From Galeopsis tetrahit (taxonomy: Eukaryota; Streptophyta; Magnoliopsida; Lamiales; Lamiaceae): a stretch of 64,000 nt of DNA. The DNA is taken from contig OY776129.1 in assembly GCA_963675135.1 (NCBI GenBank), forward strand, positions 9,287,201 through 9,351,200, written 5' to 3'. Below the pieces are notes generated by a model that did not search any database, was not told the origin of the DNA, and saw nothing but the letters and a program-made list of their open reading frames with translations. This document shows positions 35,403 to 46,420 of the stretch, one piece after another. The translations under genes and the position numbers were made by a program. How positions within the stretch are numbered: position 1 is the first letter of the stretch; each line of letters starts with the position of its first letter.

Positions 35403-35572
35403 TGTAGGAAATTGTTCCTTGATTGATTGCTGGCATTGTGTCCAGAATATATACAAAATACATAGTCAATACATTCCTAACCAACTATGTAGAATATCAG
35501 GAAAGATTAAGGAAATGATATATTTACAATAATCACAAGCTATAATTAGGGAGATGATTAGGGAGTCTAACA
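35403..35572 (-). repeat. 5' LTR of the young copia element
   Basis: 170 bp, 168 identical to the 3' LTR. The start TGTAGG breaks the short terminal inverted repeat by one base. Confidence 0.95.
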
Positions 35573-35577
35573 AATAC

Positions 35578-36097
35578 TATTCCATCCTACCTTAACCTTC
35601 TATTTGTGCTGCTTCAGCAGCATAGAATAAGCCTAGATGTTACTATAATCTAGCCTGAATAGTGAGAAAGACAAAACAAAGACTATAAATAGTGAGAAAG
35701 ACAAAACTATAATGAAATTTAAAAAAAATCTAAATAAATAAAACTATAATGAAAGCCAATAACAATATAATAAAATACTAGTACATGTTAGAATATTATT
35801 GAAATTATAATTTTATTGTTAGTATTGAATGAAATTATATATAGATGATGATGTTGGAATTGAGGTCGGGGAATATTATTGAAATTATAATTTTATTGTT
35901 AGTATTGGATGAAATTATATATAGAAGATGATGTTGGAGTTGAGGTCGGGAATGAGTTGTGGTTGTTTGTGTGTGGTAGAATATGCGTTCCAACTCGATT
36001 AATTTTAATTAAGTCGAAAATGGATGCACGTAGGATTTTGATTAATTTGGAATACATAGAATTAGACAAAACTCAGTCAAAATTTTTAGAAAATTTA
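35578..36097. other. intergenic, no gene seen
   Basis: Begins with duplicated F-box flank DNA. A segment ending in GAAATTATATATAGA is repeated twice in tandem (35805-35870 and 35872-35930). No coding region seen. Confidence 0.5.
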
Positions 36098-36099
36098 TA

Positions 36100-36586
36100 C
36101 TCCCTCCGTCCCCTACTTGATGACACAAAATTATTGGACACGGGTTTTAACGAATGAGTTGTTTATTAGTATTATGAAAGATAAAGTGAGGGTAGTAAAA
36201 AAAATTCAATTTTATAAATAGTAATAAAATTACTCCCTCCGTCCCGGGGAAAGCTCCCCTTAAGCTCCGGGTACGAAGGTTAAGAAATATTAATATAATA
36301 AGTAGATGTATTAGAGATGATATAATGAGAGAGGGGAGAATATAATTAAATGTGAGAGGAATAGTTACCAAAAAAAAGAATTGGTAGCTTTCATTGGGAC
36401 AGACGAAAAAAGAAAGTTGGGTAGTTTTCACTGGAGGGAGTACTTTTTAGTGTAATAAAATAGTGGCATTTGTTGTAATATTATGATGTTTTAAGGGGAA
36501 GTGTTTTTGTTATTTTAGGTAACGTATCATCAAGTAAGGGACACCAAAAATGGTAAAATTGGTCATCAAGTAGGAGACGGAGGGAG
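36100..36586. mobile_element. Stowaway MITE interrupted by a second Stowaway
   Basis: TA duplication; ends CTCCCTCCGTCCCCTACTTG and CAAGTAGGAGACGGAGGGAG are inverted. The same family occurs alone at 40625-40902. The interior contains another Stowaway (36233-36440). Confidence 0.9.
36233..36440. mobile_element. inner Stowaway MITE
   Basis: 208 bp with TA duplication. Ends CTCCCTCCGTCCCGGGGAAA and CACTGGAGGGAG. A different family from the outer copy. Confidence 0.8.
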
Positions 36587-36976
36587 TATTAAACTAAGAA
36601 AATTGGATTATTCAAGTTGTAGTTGGATGTATGGTCCAAGATCGGTGTATAGGATTATTAACCCTGACTTTCTTAGTGGACTAGATGAATTTATTGTAAA
36701 AGCCTCTAGTAACCCGAATTTGGTAAAGGAATGAAAAATTAGATGTCCTTGCACGAAATTTAAATGTCGAAATCAGACTTTTATAAATTTTACTGAGGTG
36801 AAAGCACATTTATACAACAATGGGTTTAAACGCAATTATTATAATTGAATTTTGCACAATGAGGAGAGTTGAGACTCACGTTCATATCAAATCTGGTGGA
36901 TTTGCGTCAACTTAATTCACACGAAGTTGACATAGCGAAATCTAGCTTGTACCAAAATATGATAGAAGACCTAACC

Positions 36977-37509
36977 AGAGTTGGCAAATCGGCCCAGCCC
37001 AACCCAACCCAACCCATCGGGCCAAGCGATGTTCGTGGATTGGGTCGGGCCGGCCCATGAATTAGTCGGGCCTATTAAAATGGAGCACAGCCTAGCCCAT
37101 CTGAGCCTAGCGGGCTAGCGGGTCAGTCAAACCCATGAGATTTTTTTTTTAATTTTAATATTTTTAGCAAAAATTATATATATAAACTTTGTTATGTATT
37201 GATCACATATAATTTTTATTTATATAAATTAAATATAATTATAAATAATTCATAAGTTTAAATTTTAAATTCAAAATAAAATAAAAAACACAATAATAAT
37301 TTTTAAATATAAGGTATTTTACTTATTTTAGTTATTCATTTGCTTAAAGAAAAAAACTTGATCGGGCCAAACGGGCCGCCCATGGGCCAAATTCAACCTA
37401 GCACATTAGGCCCATCAGGTCGGGCCAAATAGGCCCAGGTCCATATGGACCTATGATTTTGGAGCCCAGTCCATACTGGGCTTCGGGTTGGGATGGCCTT
37501 GCCGGCTCT
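36977..37509. mobile_element. non-autonomous hAT-like element, family B
   Basis: 533 bp. Ends AGAGTTGGCAA and TTGCCGGCTCT are inverted. 8-bp duplication ACCTAACC / ACCTAACT (7 of 8). GC-rich GGGCC-type subterminal motifs flank an AT-rich core. No transposase. Confidence 0.82.
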
Positions 37510-37517
37510 ACCTAACT

Positions 37518-38571
37518 GGTGGTGGTCCAAACCTTAGAAATGTGGAAGAGGAACCACAGAATGAATAATCCCCTAATAAGAATGTTGCACAGTTTTATAA
37601 CATGATTCGTACCTTGGTCTGGTTGCGCCTAAAATGCACTGTATCGCTTTTAGTAACTTGGTCTGGTGTTTATTGTTCCTCATTTTATATCCTCAGATTG
37701 TAACTTCACAAACTTTGAGTACTCCTGTTACTCTATTATCTTAATAACCATCTCTTTTTTCCTTTAAAAAAAAATGACATGATTCGTACCGTCGATGAAG
37801 TCTATATTCTGATTGTGAATCTCATCTGTAGTTCTATGACATTCAATTCATGAAAACATATTAATTATCAATATCCAATCAGAGTGAATTATTTTTTTTC
37901 CATATTTTCTTCGGTCTCACATTTGTTTTCTTAAAAAAAAAAAATTGTTTCTTTTCAGTGTTTGCCTCGCTTGTAAAAAAGAATTGGTCAAATTAAGATA
38001 CTTTAAGATGGATTTTGGAATTATATATTTGGAGGATTTTGTTTTCCTTTAATTAATGTGCTTCTTAGTTTTACAAAATAATTAAGGCACTCCTAATTTA
38101 GATAACTTTTTTAGCCTAATCAATTTTATAGCTCAAATCTTACTTTCCTTGCAAAAAGATATGGAGCTAAGTGATAGAAAACGTCCATAATTAAAATATT
38201 CTTAGAGATATATGTACGGAATAAATTGGGAAAAATGACGAAAAAAATTAGGAATAAAATTTTAAGTCAATCAGGAACTTTCTGTAATATATATTGTGGT
38301 GACCAAATCAAATCTTTTATCTATTTTTTTAGATTCTTGTTGCTCAATCTCGAAAACTTTGGATTGACACTGTCTAATAGTTTTCCTCTCTCTTTTTCAG
38401 GCACCTAAACCTCAAATTAGTTATAATAAAAAAACGAATCTACACCAAAATCCAAAATAAGTTTAAGAAGATAATAAAAATCTCCCCCGAAATCTCTCAT
38501 ATTTTATTATTTAAATAATCCCAGTTACATACTACTCGCATCTATTGTATTCCCATTAATTCATAATCACA
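37518..38571. other. intergenic, upstream of F-box pseudogene
   Basis: AT-rich. The last 100 bases match the promoter of the 29278 gene, including TTAAATA near 38511. Nothing else recognised. Confidence 0.5.
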
Positions 38572-39643
38572 ATGTTGCAGTGCAAAATTCAGGGTGAAGA
38601 AACTCTCTGGGTTCCTGAAGATATGATGGAAGAAATTTAGTTAAGACTCCCTGTCAAATCGTTGTTGAAATTCAGGTGCGTTTATTGGTGCCAAAAGATT
38701 CATCAAAACCCACCTCCAAAATTCAATTAAAAGCAACCATAGGATCATTCTTAACACAACAGAGGGACTGGGGCAATGCTCTCTGCCCTCATTGCTGAAT
38801 GAACCATTTGATGATTCAATTACTTATAGTGAATTCATCAATGTTGAGGGGGGCAGGATTGATCTTGTTGGTTGTTGCAATGGTCTTGTCTGTATTCTCA
38901 TAGATAGAAAAAGATTTATCTTATGGAATCCAGCCACAAAAAAGTCGAGAAATTTGCCTGATTTTGACAATAAAATGGAGTACATTTGGATTAGGAAATA
39001 TGGGTTTGGATTGGATGAAGTGAACGATGATTACAAGGTTTTTGGAATTCCAAGGGAGAATTATGGAACTGCTATTGGTAAAGTTTATAGTTTAAGGAGT
39101 AATTCGTGGAAAGTTATTGAGGAAAGGGATATTCGTCTTGTTCATCAATATTGGGATGAGGGCTTGGGCATATATGTGAGTGGAAAGCTTCATTGGTACA
39201 TATGTAATGCCTATAAACGTGAGATTGTTTCGTTCGACTTGAATAGCCATTCGTACGGAGTGATTGAGCTACCAAGTTATTCAGAATTGGAGTACTATTG
39301 GTATAGAATAGGAGTGCATAAGGGATGCCTTATCTTAGTTGGTGTCCATAAACAACAAACTGACTATGAATTAGTAGATATTTGGGTGATGAAGGAGTAT
39401 GGGGTCAAACAGAGTTGGGATAAACTTGTGACTGTTCTCCAATACCATGATTTCTATGATTATTTACTGGCCATTGGTCCAAATGGGTTAGTTTTACTTA
39501 GCTATGATTTAATTAACCTCGACATTTACGATACCAAATGTAATTTGTTTCGGAATTCTAAGATAATTAACTATGCTCCATTACTTGAATTGGGTATCTA
39601 CATTGAAAGTTTAGCTTCAGTTGAACCTAATGCCGAGCCATAG
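38572..39643 (+). pseudogene. F-box gene copy with broken F-box, intact associated domain
   Basis: This is the closest relative of the gene at 29278; promoter and 3' flank are also alike. The F-box frame opens normally (PEDMMEEI) but then meets TAG (about 38638), where the intact copies read Ile-Leu. A deletion near 38678 also removes the VSKSWCYLID region. Downstream, a 283-residue frame (38792-39643) remains open and covers the F-box-associated domain (LVGCCNGLVCILI, LWNPATKKSR, DIWVMKEYGVK, LASVEPNAEP). If made, that product would lack SKP1 binding. I call it a pseudogene; a domain-only protein is possible but unsupported. Confidence 0.88.
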
Positions 39644-40172
39644 TTTGGTGGTTATGATTTGAGTCTTAGATTAATAAATTTGTCTTTCTTCTATTATGGC
39701 ATTAGTATCAATTTGTCTTTCTACTGTATTCTGAACATAGATGTTGTCTACTGAAGCAAAATTGCATGTATTTCTTATATAAGAAGAAGTTGCATTTGTG
39801 ATGAAATTATAATTCTGTTTATCATCATATTATCTCTTATACAAGGAGTACTTACACTCACATGTGTCTTTTATTTGGTACGTGGACACAATTAAGTGTC
39901 TTTTGGGCTTTTGTGTGTTGGGTAAAAAAAAATTGTTTCAAGGCTGATTAGACTTATATCTTAGGTCAGATTTTACCCATCTATCTTCAGTTAATCAACC
40001 CTACCAAACTTGGTACGTTTCTGAATTTATGACTCGTTAGCGATTAATTTTTTTAAACTCTAGCTCGACTCAATCCAAAGTATAGCACATGAAATTTCAA
40101 ACCTAGTAACATAAATTAATATGTGCGACGTTCATATGAGTTTCTGTTTAAAATACAACATTATAAATTTCT
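39644..40172. other. 3' flank of F-box pseudogene
   Basis: Duplicate of the 30334-30900 block. No gene seen. Confidence 0.6.
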
Positions 40173-40175
40173 TAA

Positions 40176-40421
40176 GGCTACATTTGGATGGAGGGATTTA
40201 GGCTATCGATTTTAAATTCATAATCAAAATGCACTCCCAGTTTGAATTAAAAAATAAATGAATGAATTTTAAATAATTAGGTTTTAGCCCATCTTTTTTT
40301 TAGTTTCAATTAAGAGAATTTCAAATCCTCACTAAAACAATGTTATTTGAAATCCATATATTTTTAACTCCTTTCATTTGAAATGCCTCCTCAAATCAAA
40401 TTCACCCATCCAAACACAACC
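40176..40421. mobile_element. Tourist-type MITE
   Basis: 246 bp with TAA duplication. Ends GGCTACATTTGGATGG and CCATCCAAACACAACC are inverted. Non-coding. Confidence 0.75.
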
Positions 40422-40624
40422 TAAGAAAACATTATACTACTAATTATGATTATATATATATATATATGCTTCAGCAGCATAGCACAGAATAAGCGATAGT
40501 CTAGCTAAATTATTCACATAAAAGACTATGAGTGAGAAAGACAAAACTATAATGGAAATTATGGAATACAACACAAAAAAATTCTAAATAAATAAAACTA
40601 GGTAAAATTTTGAGTTTCAAGGTA

Positions 40625-40902
40625 CTCCCCCTTTGTTCCCTACCTAATGACTCATTTTGACATTTTGATTGTCTCTTACTTATTGACCCATTACCTAAAA
40701 TAACAAAAGTACTTTTAAAACATCACAATATTACAACAAATGTCACTACTTTATTGCACTAAAAAGTAGATTTATGGAGTACTATTTATAAAGTTGAAAA
40801 GTTTTTACTACCCTCACTTATCTTTCATAATACTAATAAACAATTCATTCATTAAAACTTGTGTCCAATAGTTTTGTGTCATTAAGTAGGGGACGGAGAG
40901 AG
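40625..40902. mobile_element. Stowaway MITE
   Basis: 278 bp with TA duplication. Ends CTCCCCCTTTGTTCCCTAC and GTAGGGGACGGAGAGAG. Same family as the outer element at 36100. Confidence 0.88.
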
Positions 40903-40904
40903 TA

Positions 40905-41531
40905 TCAATTATCATGAAAGCTAATAATAGCAGAATTGGTGAACGGAAGAACGAGTGGACAACTAGAGAGATGCACAGGAATCAATTGCCAAACTTGGAA
41001 CTAGCCCCAATTCAAGAAATGGTGGAACTATGTTTCTCTTTCTTTCTCTCCAGCCTTTGCATTTCTCTCTCCAATAAGTGTTTCTTTCTCATGGTTACTA
41101 ATGTCTGCAATATCACCAACCCCTTTATGAAACTACCACCATTCAGTTTTCTAGCTATCCATTTATGAAGACCATAATCCTATTAATTATCCTATAAATA
41201 TCTGTATTTTGGCGCACACACTCATCACAATACATACATAACCCAAGACAGAGATCCATCAAAACAAAGGCTTCAAAAAGCAAAATCTCACTGTAGAGCC
41301 AAACCTATCAGCATTTTTTTAATCAAATTTCCTTACAGAAGCTCTAATTAATTTTGACAAAGAAAAACATAATCATAGTCTAATTAAAAAATCTGGGAAA
41401 TCAATAAAACAAACATGTGCAAAAATGACATTATACATACAAGAATAGGTCCAAATATTTCAAGTGAAAATGATGCAATGCAGCTATAGAGAAATATCAA
41501 GATGCAAAGAAACGTACTGTCACCGTGATTT
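40905..41531. other. intergenic, 3' flank of SEC15B
   Basis: AT-rich. A small open frame (40914-41168) has no recognisable domain. The right part probably holds the 3' untranslated region of SEC15B. No other gene seen. Confidence 0.5.
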
Positions 41532-43931
41532 TCAGCTGGCGTCCTTCAGTCTTTTTATCAACGTATCCAGAGATTTCTTCTTAGGGTTCTGCTTGGCTCC
41601 CCTGGTGCCAAAAGAACTAAACAAGCGATCTGATTGGTCCCTCAATTTCTCCGAAATGGAGACGACTTTCCTATAATCCAGTGCACTGTAACTTCTCTCT
41701 CTGATAACTGGATTTAAGAAATTCTCTGGATGATTGCTCAGAAGCAAATTCACCATTTGCCTTGATTCAACAAGAGCTGATTTCAACTCACTTGCTTCTG
41801 CCTCAGACAAAAGAGGAGCTTGGCTTTCTGCAAAAGATTCTAATATCCGAACATCTACATCAAGACCCATAATAGCATTGACGTTAAACCTTTTAACTGA
41901 TTCCCCAAGTAGAGCCCCAATAATCATCTCCGATATATGAGAGAGAACATCTTGTAAGATTCGCTTCAGCACTTGAACAGGCAAAATCTGCTGAGCAGTT
42001 GAAACCAACGTTTCCAAGAAAATAATTACTTCGTTAGCATATTCATTTCCACCTGGAGGAGGCTCATCAACCACCCAATTCACATTTTCCATCAAGGACA
42101 AAAACCCGTCAACCTTCTGCTTTAGCAATCCAGAGAGCATCTCTTCAGCTGCATCACGGGCATTGATAAGAGGAAACTGCCTCTTGCCCCTCTCTGCTAT
42201 CCTTAACGGAATACCAGAGAGCTGTGCAGCATGTCTAAAGAAGAAATCACAAGCGCGTTCAAACACAGTCATATTTGCTGCCATTTGCATAGCCTGAGTA
42301 ACTCCACCTATTGAACTATTGATAACTTTGACCAAAGCCCCATCCAAGACCTCAGTTAAGAGCCTATCCAAGTACTTCTTAACCACTACATAAAACTCAA
42401 GTTGTCCACCATACGACATGAAACTCACCGAATCCTCGATAAACGAACGCACAATTCTACAGCAATCAGGTACTGTAGATGAAAATGGGGCAACATATGG
42501 AAAAGCAGGCATTATATTTGAAGTCTGTATCTGAAATGAAAGCACATTCATCGAATACTCATACTCTTTCTTCATGTACATCTGCTCAAATTTATCAGCT
42601 GCCAGAGCCTCAGCAATCTGTTTGCGACAATCAGATAACAATAGCTCATGATACTTATCTCTATGCTTACTGAGCACATCAAGTAAAGAATCAATTGGAT
42701 ACCCAAATCTTCGCAATGTGACACCAAGCAAACTAACATAATCCTTGATCAACAACAAATGATTTGCTGTTTGCATCCTAGAAAACTGATCCTCTAACAC
42801 AGAACACATCTTGGTTACAGCAGTATCCCACAAATTCTCCACTTCCATTTTCAATATCAACCCTCCTCCCGTTCTCAGAACCCGATCTTCAACGATAAAG
42901 AAACCAGCAATTTGAGCAAAAAATGTCTGATGAGATTCGAGAAAAGGTGTCATCGATGATACCTGGAAATCAGAAGTCAACTGCAACTTCCTGTTCTCAA
43001 AATAATATTGCCTAAACCTATCCTCAAGCCCCAAAGTTTGATGGATGTGATAAGCTCTGTATAAAGGCGTCAAATCGAACCCTAAAACCCCATTTCCTCC
43101 ATTAGTCCCATCAACAACTCCATCGATTTCATCGTCATCTTCTTCTTCTAGAGCATAAACACAGTCTCTCAGGCTGAGCCGACTCTGCTCCTCGGCTTGG
43201 CGCTGTTTAATCCTCAACTCTTCTTCCCTCTGTCGCGCGGCCGAAGCTTGGCCAATGGCGAGCTGACCCAGATTCCTGCTCACAGTTCGGATCTCCACAA
43301 GCCAATCTCCGAATTCCTTATTCACTTGTCTCTCTATGTGTGCCCTGATGGCTGGGATCTGCTTCTCCAGCATTCTTTTCAATGTAGACGATGGCACTTC
43401 GTCCTGAAAATTCGATTCAATTGAGTCCAAACATTTCAACGCCATGTAGAAATTATTCTCAGCGAGATGAGAATTCACTCGCGAGCAAAGCTCCGTGAGG
43501 AGAACGCACGTGTTGAGCGAATTAATCGCGAGAGCGATATTGGAGCATTTGTTTCTGGCTTCAACGTACGAATCAAGAGAGGTGAGGAGCGGAACGGCGA
43601 CGTTTTGGAGCTTGGAGTTGGAGTTGGAAAGTGAAGATTTAAGCGAATCGACATCGGAGAGAAGAGATCGGAGATCATCCACTGCGGTGATGAAGTCTTG
43701 GTAGTGAGCGCGGCACACATCTTCGATCTCTGATTCCTTGGATTTGGTGAAGCGTTTCAGGTGCTGGAGTAGGGTTTCAGGTTTGCCGGAGGCGAAGGTT
43801 TTCCGAACGAAGGGGCCGATGTCTTCGCCGTTGCCGATGGCGTTGAAGAGAAGTATCTGGTCTTGCTTATCGGCGGTGTCGCCGTTATCGGCTGCCGGAA
43901 CAACTTTCCGGCGAGTCTTCGTTGAGTTCAT
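41532..43931 (-). CDS. SEC15B: exocyst complex component SEC15B
   Basis: The 799-residue single-exon protein is a subunit of the octameric exocyst, which tethers secretory vesicles to the plasma membrane; Sec15 links the complex to Rab GTPases on the vesicle. Landmarks of plant SEC15 are GEDIGPFVRKTFASGKPETL near residues 35-55, KESEIEDVCRAHYQDF, FYMALKCLDSIESNFQDEVP, an Arg/Glu/Gln-rich coiled coil (REEELRIKQRQAEEQSRLSL) and an acidic loop EEEDDDEIDG. The C-terminal Sec15 helical domain is about 340-770. The length is typical and no break is seen. Strong similarity of the N-terminus to the Arabidopsis B paralogue supports the B designation. It is the last intact host gene before a long transposon-rich stretch. 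Confidence 0.95.
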   Translation of the reverse strand: MNSTKTRRKVVPAADNGDTADKQDQILLFNAIGNGEDIGPFVRKTFASGKPETLLQHLKRFTKSKESEIEDVCRAHYQDFITAVDDLRSLLSDVDSLKSSLSNSNSKLQNVAVPLLTSLDSYVEARNKCSNIALAINSLNTCVLLTELCSRVNSHLAENNFYMALKCLDSIESNFQDEVPSSTLKRMLEKQIPAIRAHIERQVNKEFGDWLVEIRTVSRNLGQLAIGQASAARQREEELRIKQRQAEEQSRLSLRDCVYALEEEDDDEIDGVVDGTNGGNGVLGFDLTPLYRAYHIHQTLGLEDRFRQYYFENRKLQLTSDFQVSSMTPFLESHQTFFAQIAGFFIVEDRVLRTGGGLILKMEVENLWDTAVTKMCSVLEDQFSRMQTANHLLLIKDYVSLLGVTLRRFGYPIDSLLDVLSKHRDKYHELLLSDCRKQIAEALAADKFEQMYMKKEYEYSMNVLSFQIQTSNIMPAFPYVAPFSSTVPDCCRIVRSFIEDSVSFMSYGGQLEFYVVVKKYLDRLLTEVLDGALVKVINSSIGGVTQAMQMAANMTVFERACDFFFRHAAQLSGIPLRIAERGKRQFPLINARDAAEEMLSGLLKQKVDGFLSLMENVNWVVDEPPPGGNEYANEVIIFLETLVSTAQQILPVQVLKRILQDVLSHISEMIIGALLGESVKRFNVNAIMGLDVDVRILESFAESQAPLLSEAEASELKSALVESRQMVNLLLSNHPENFLNPVIRERSYSALDYRKVVSISEKLRDQSDRLFSSFGTRGAKQNPKKKSLDTLIKRLKDAS

Positions 43932-44156
43932 CGTTTTCTGACAGTAACCGCTAGGTCCACGGAGCGGATTTAGAGAAAGTCATAAAATGGGTGTGCTATT
44001 ATTGAGAGGAGAAAACATGGAAATGGGATAAAAAGAAACAAACAATAATGCCATAAATGAATTGACTAATATGCCACTGGAGTTTACCATAATGACTTTT
44101 GATTACTAAAAGGAATGGAGATAATAATATCATTCGGTGTGGGTATTTCTGTAATA

Positions 44157-44480
44157 CTCCCTCCATTTTTGAATAAGTGTCGTTTTAGCTTTTTTCAACA
44201 AATTAAGATTATAAATTATGGTATATATTACCCTTCATTAATTATACTAATTTTAATATAGAAATTTTGTTTGATAAAGAATGTGGTCAAGAATGTAGCT
44301 AGTATTAATAAATCAAATTAATTTTGGTATAAACATTTTTTGTGGAATTTAATTATGAAATATATTTATGGTAAATGAATAAGGGTAAAATAGTCAAAAT
44401 TAAAGAAAAAACTCTAGAGTGACACTTATTTTAAAATTAATTAAAAAGTCAAAGTGACACTTAATAAAAAATGGAGGGAA
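44157..44480. mobile_element. Stowaway-like MITE
   Basis: 324 bp with TA duplication. Ends CTCCCTCCATTTTTGAATAA and TTAATAAAAAATGGAGGGAA, plus GTGTC against GACAC inside. It lies about 225 bp upstream of the SEC15B start, in its promoter region. Confidence 0.82.
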
Positions 44481-45266
44481 TAAAAAATAGGTGCTGTGCC
44501 TGAATGCTTTGTTTGGCAGAGTTGGCACCGAGTTAGTTCGGATATTATTTTTTCTTTCCTTTTTCTTTCTTTTGTTTTTCTTCTTAAAAAAAACGTTCAA
44601 ATTATGGGTCAAAATTTCATTTAACATTTATATTTTATTTGACTTTAAAATATGATCTAGGTTGGATCATAAATTCATGAATAGTACAATATACATATAT
44701 CTCATTTATGAGATAGTCACACTACAAAATACGGAGTAATTGGGAAATGGAGACGGGAAGGCATCGGATCTGTTGTCCCCAATGATGAAGGCAACGGCAA
44801 AGGGGACGGCAGCGTGCCAAACAATTGGGAAATGGAGACGGGGAAGGCATCGCATCTGCCGTCCCCAATGATGAAGGCAAGGTTTCGAACCCAGGTATCG
44901 AGGCCACTAACACCCACCCCCACCGCTGGGCCACCCCATTTTTCGAAAATCTGGCCATTTTCGCGAATTGTGGGGTTCGAACTCGGGACCTCGCGGTCTC
45001 GAAGGCTTTTGAGCGCCCCCTGTGTGCCGTTTAGGCTAAGAGCTTTTAGTCGACATGTTGTAAATGCAATTAATATATATTCAATTTAATTTGAGTTTTT
45101 AATTCTTTAATTAATTCAATTCATTCTAACTTTAATTGTTGCTTATTAAATTATTTATCAAAGCATATCATAATTATTTCTAAATTATGTTTTTTCATTT
45201 TAAAGCATATCAAAGCATATCATAATTATTTCTAAATTATTTATCAAAGCATATCATAATTATCAT

Positions 45267-46161
45267 AAGTGTAGAATATTTCATTTTAACAACCTTGATG
45301 TAAAATTAGGAATTTTTTAATCCCCAAGTGTAAAATATTTAATTTAACAAACTTGGTGTAAAATTAGGATTTTTTTAATCCATAAGTGTAAAATATTTCA
45401 TTTTCACAAAATTAGTAATTTTTAATCCCTAAGTGTAAAATATTTCATTTTAACAAACTTGGTGTAAAATTATGATTTTTTTTAATTTTTAAGTGTAAAA
45501 TATTTTATTTTAACAATCTTGGTGTAAAATTATGAATTTTTTAATTTCTAAGTGTAAAATATTTCATTTTAACAACTTTGTGTAAAATTATGAATTTTTC
45601 AATCCCTAATTATAAAATATTTCATTTTAACAACCTTGATGTAAAATTAGAATTTTTGTAATCCCTAAGTGTAAAATATTTCATTTTCACAACCTTGGTG
45701 TAAAATTAGGAATTTTTTATTCCTAGGTGTAAAATATTTCATTTTAACAAACTTGGTGTAAAATTATGAATTTTTTAATCTCTAAGTATAAAATATTTCA
45801 TTTTAACAAGGTGTAAAATTATGAATCTTTTAATGCCTAAGTGTAAAATATTTCATTTAACAACCTTGATGTAAAATTAGGATTTTTTCAATCATATCCC
45901 TAAGTGTAAAATATTTCATTTTAACAACCTTGGTGTAAAATTATGAATTTTTTAATTTCTAAGTGTAAAATATTTCATTTTAACAGCCTTGTGTAAAATT
46001 ATGAATTTTTTAATTCCTAAGTGTAAAATATTTCATTTTAACAATTTTGGTGTAAAATTATAAAAATTTTAATTCCTAAAGGTAAAATGTTTCATTTTAA
46101 CAATCTTGGTGTAAAACTATGAATTTTTTAATCCCTAAGTGTAAAATATTTCATTTTAACA
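45267..46161. repeat. minisatellite, about 58-bp unit, about 15 copies
   Basis: The core AAGTGTAAAATATTTCATTT repeats head to tail roughly 15.5 times. Within each unit the TGTAAAAT motif recurs. Units vary by point changes and short indels, and copy 3 is shortened. Confidence 0.95.
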
Positions 46162-46420
46162 ACCCTAAACCCCAAACCCTTTACCCTAAACTCCGAACCC
46201 TTTTCCCTAAATCGTAAACAATATATGTTGAGAAACGAGTATTCGGGGATAAGTTACCATATTGAATATAAATTCATAATACACATTTGAAGTTTGTTTA
46301 TTAATGAAGTCTAAGTGTACACGTTGAAAGGAGTAGTCGGACCCTTTACCCTAAACCCTAAACCCTTTACCCTAAACTCTGAACCCTAAACTCTAAACCC
46401 TGAACCCTAAACACTATATG
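46159..46420. repeat. interstitial telomere-like repeats
   Basis: Two patches (46159-46206 and 46338-46420) of degenerate CCCTAAA units, including TACCCTAAACCCTAAACCCT, with variants such as CCCTGAA and CTCTAAA. They sit inside the CACTA element directly after the minisatellite. Confidence 0.85.

Larger units (their letters stand above)
30941..35572 (-). mobile_element. young, nearly intact Ty1/copia element with short LTRs
   Basis: 4632 bp on the minus strand. Two 170-bp LTRs (30941-31110 and 35403-35572) differ at two positions. The target duplication AATAC flanks both ends (30936-30940, 35573-35577). The primer binding site follows the 5' LTR directly, and one long frame covers Gag to RNase H, broken by one stop. 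It lies between two F-box copies, in DNA shared with their duplicated flanks. Confidence 0.96.

Noticed and set aside
12313..39643. Self-incompatibility (S) locus
   Set aside because: No S-RNase or pistil determinant seen, and FBA-type F-box clusters are common in plants. Kept only as a question.
38792..39643. Functional shorter F-box gene starting at 38792
   Set aside because: The start is an internal Met in a Leu-rich context and upstream F-box DNA is plainly broken; pseudogene is simpler.
40914..41168. 84-residue ORF downstream of SEC15B
   Set aside because: No recognisable domain; hydrophobic and Ser-rich from AT-rich DNA, without supporting context.
45267..46161. CRISPR-like array
   Set aside because: Units are contiguous and variable without spacers; it is a minisatellite in a plant transposon.
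46159..46420. True chromosome end
   Set aside because: Repeats are degenerate, short and enclosed by CACTA ends, with genes on both sides.
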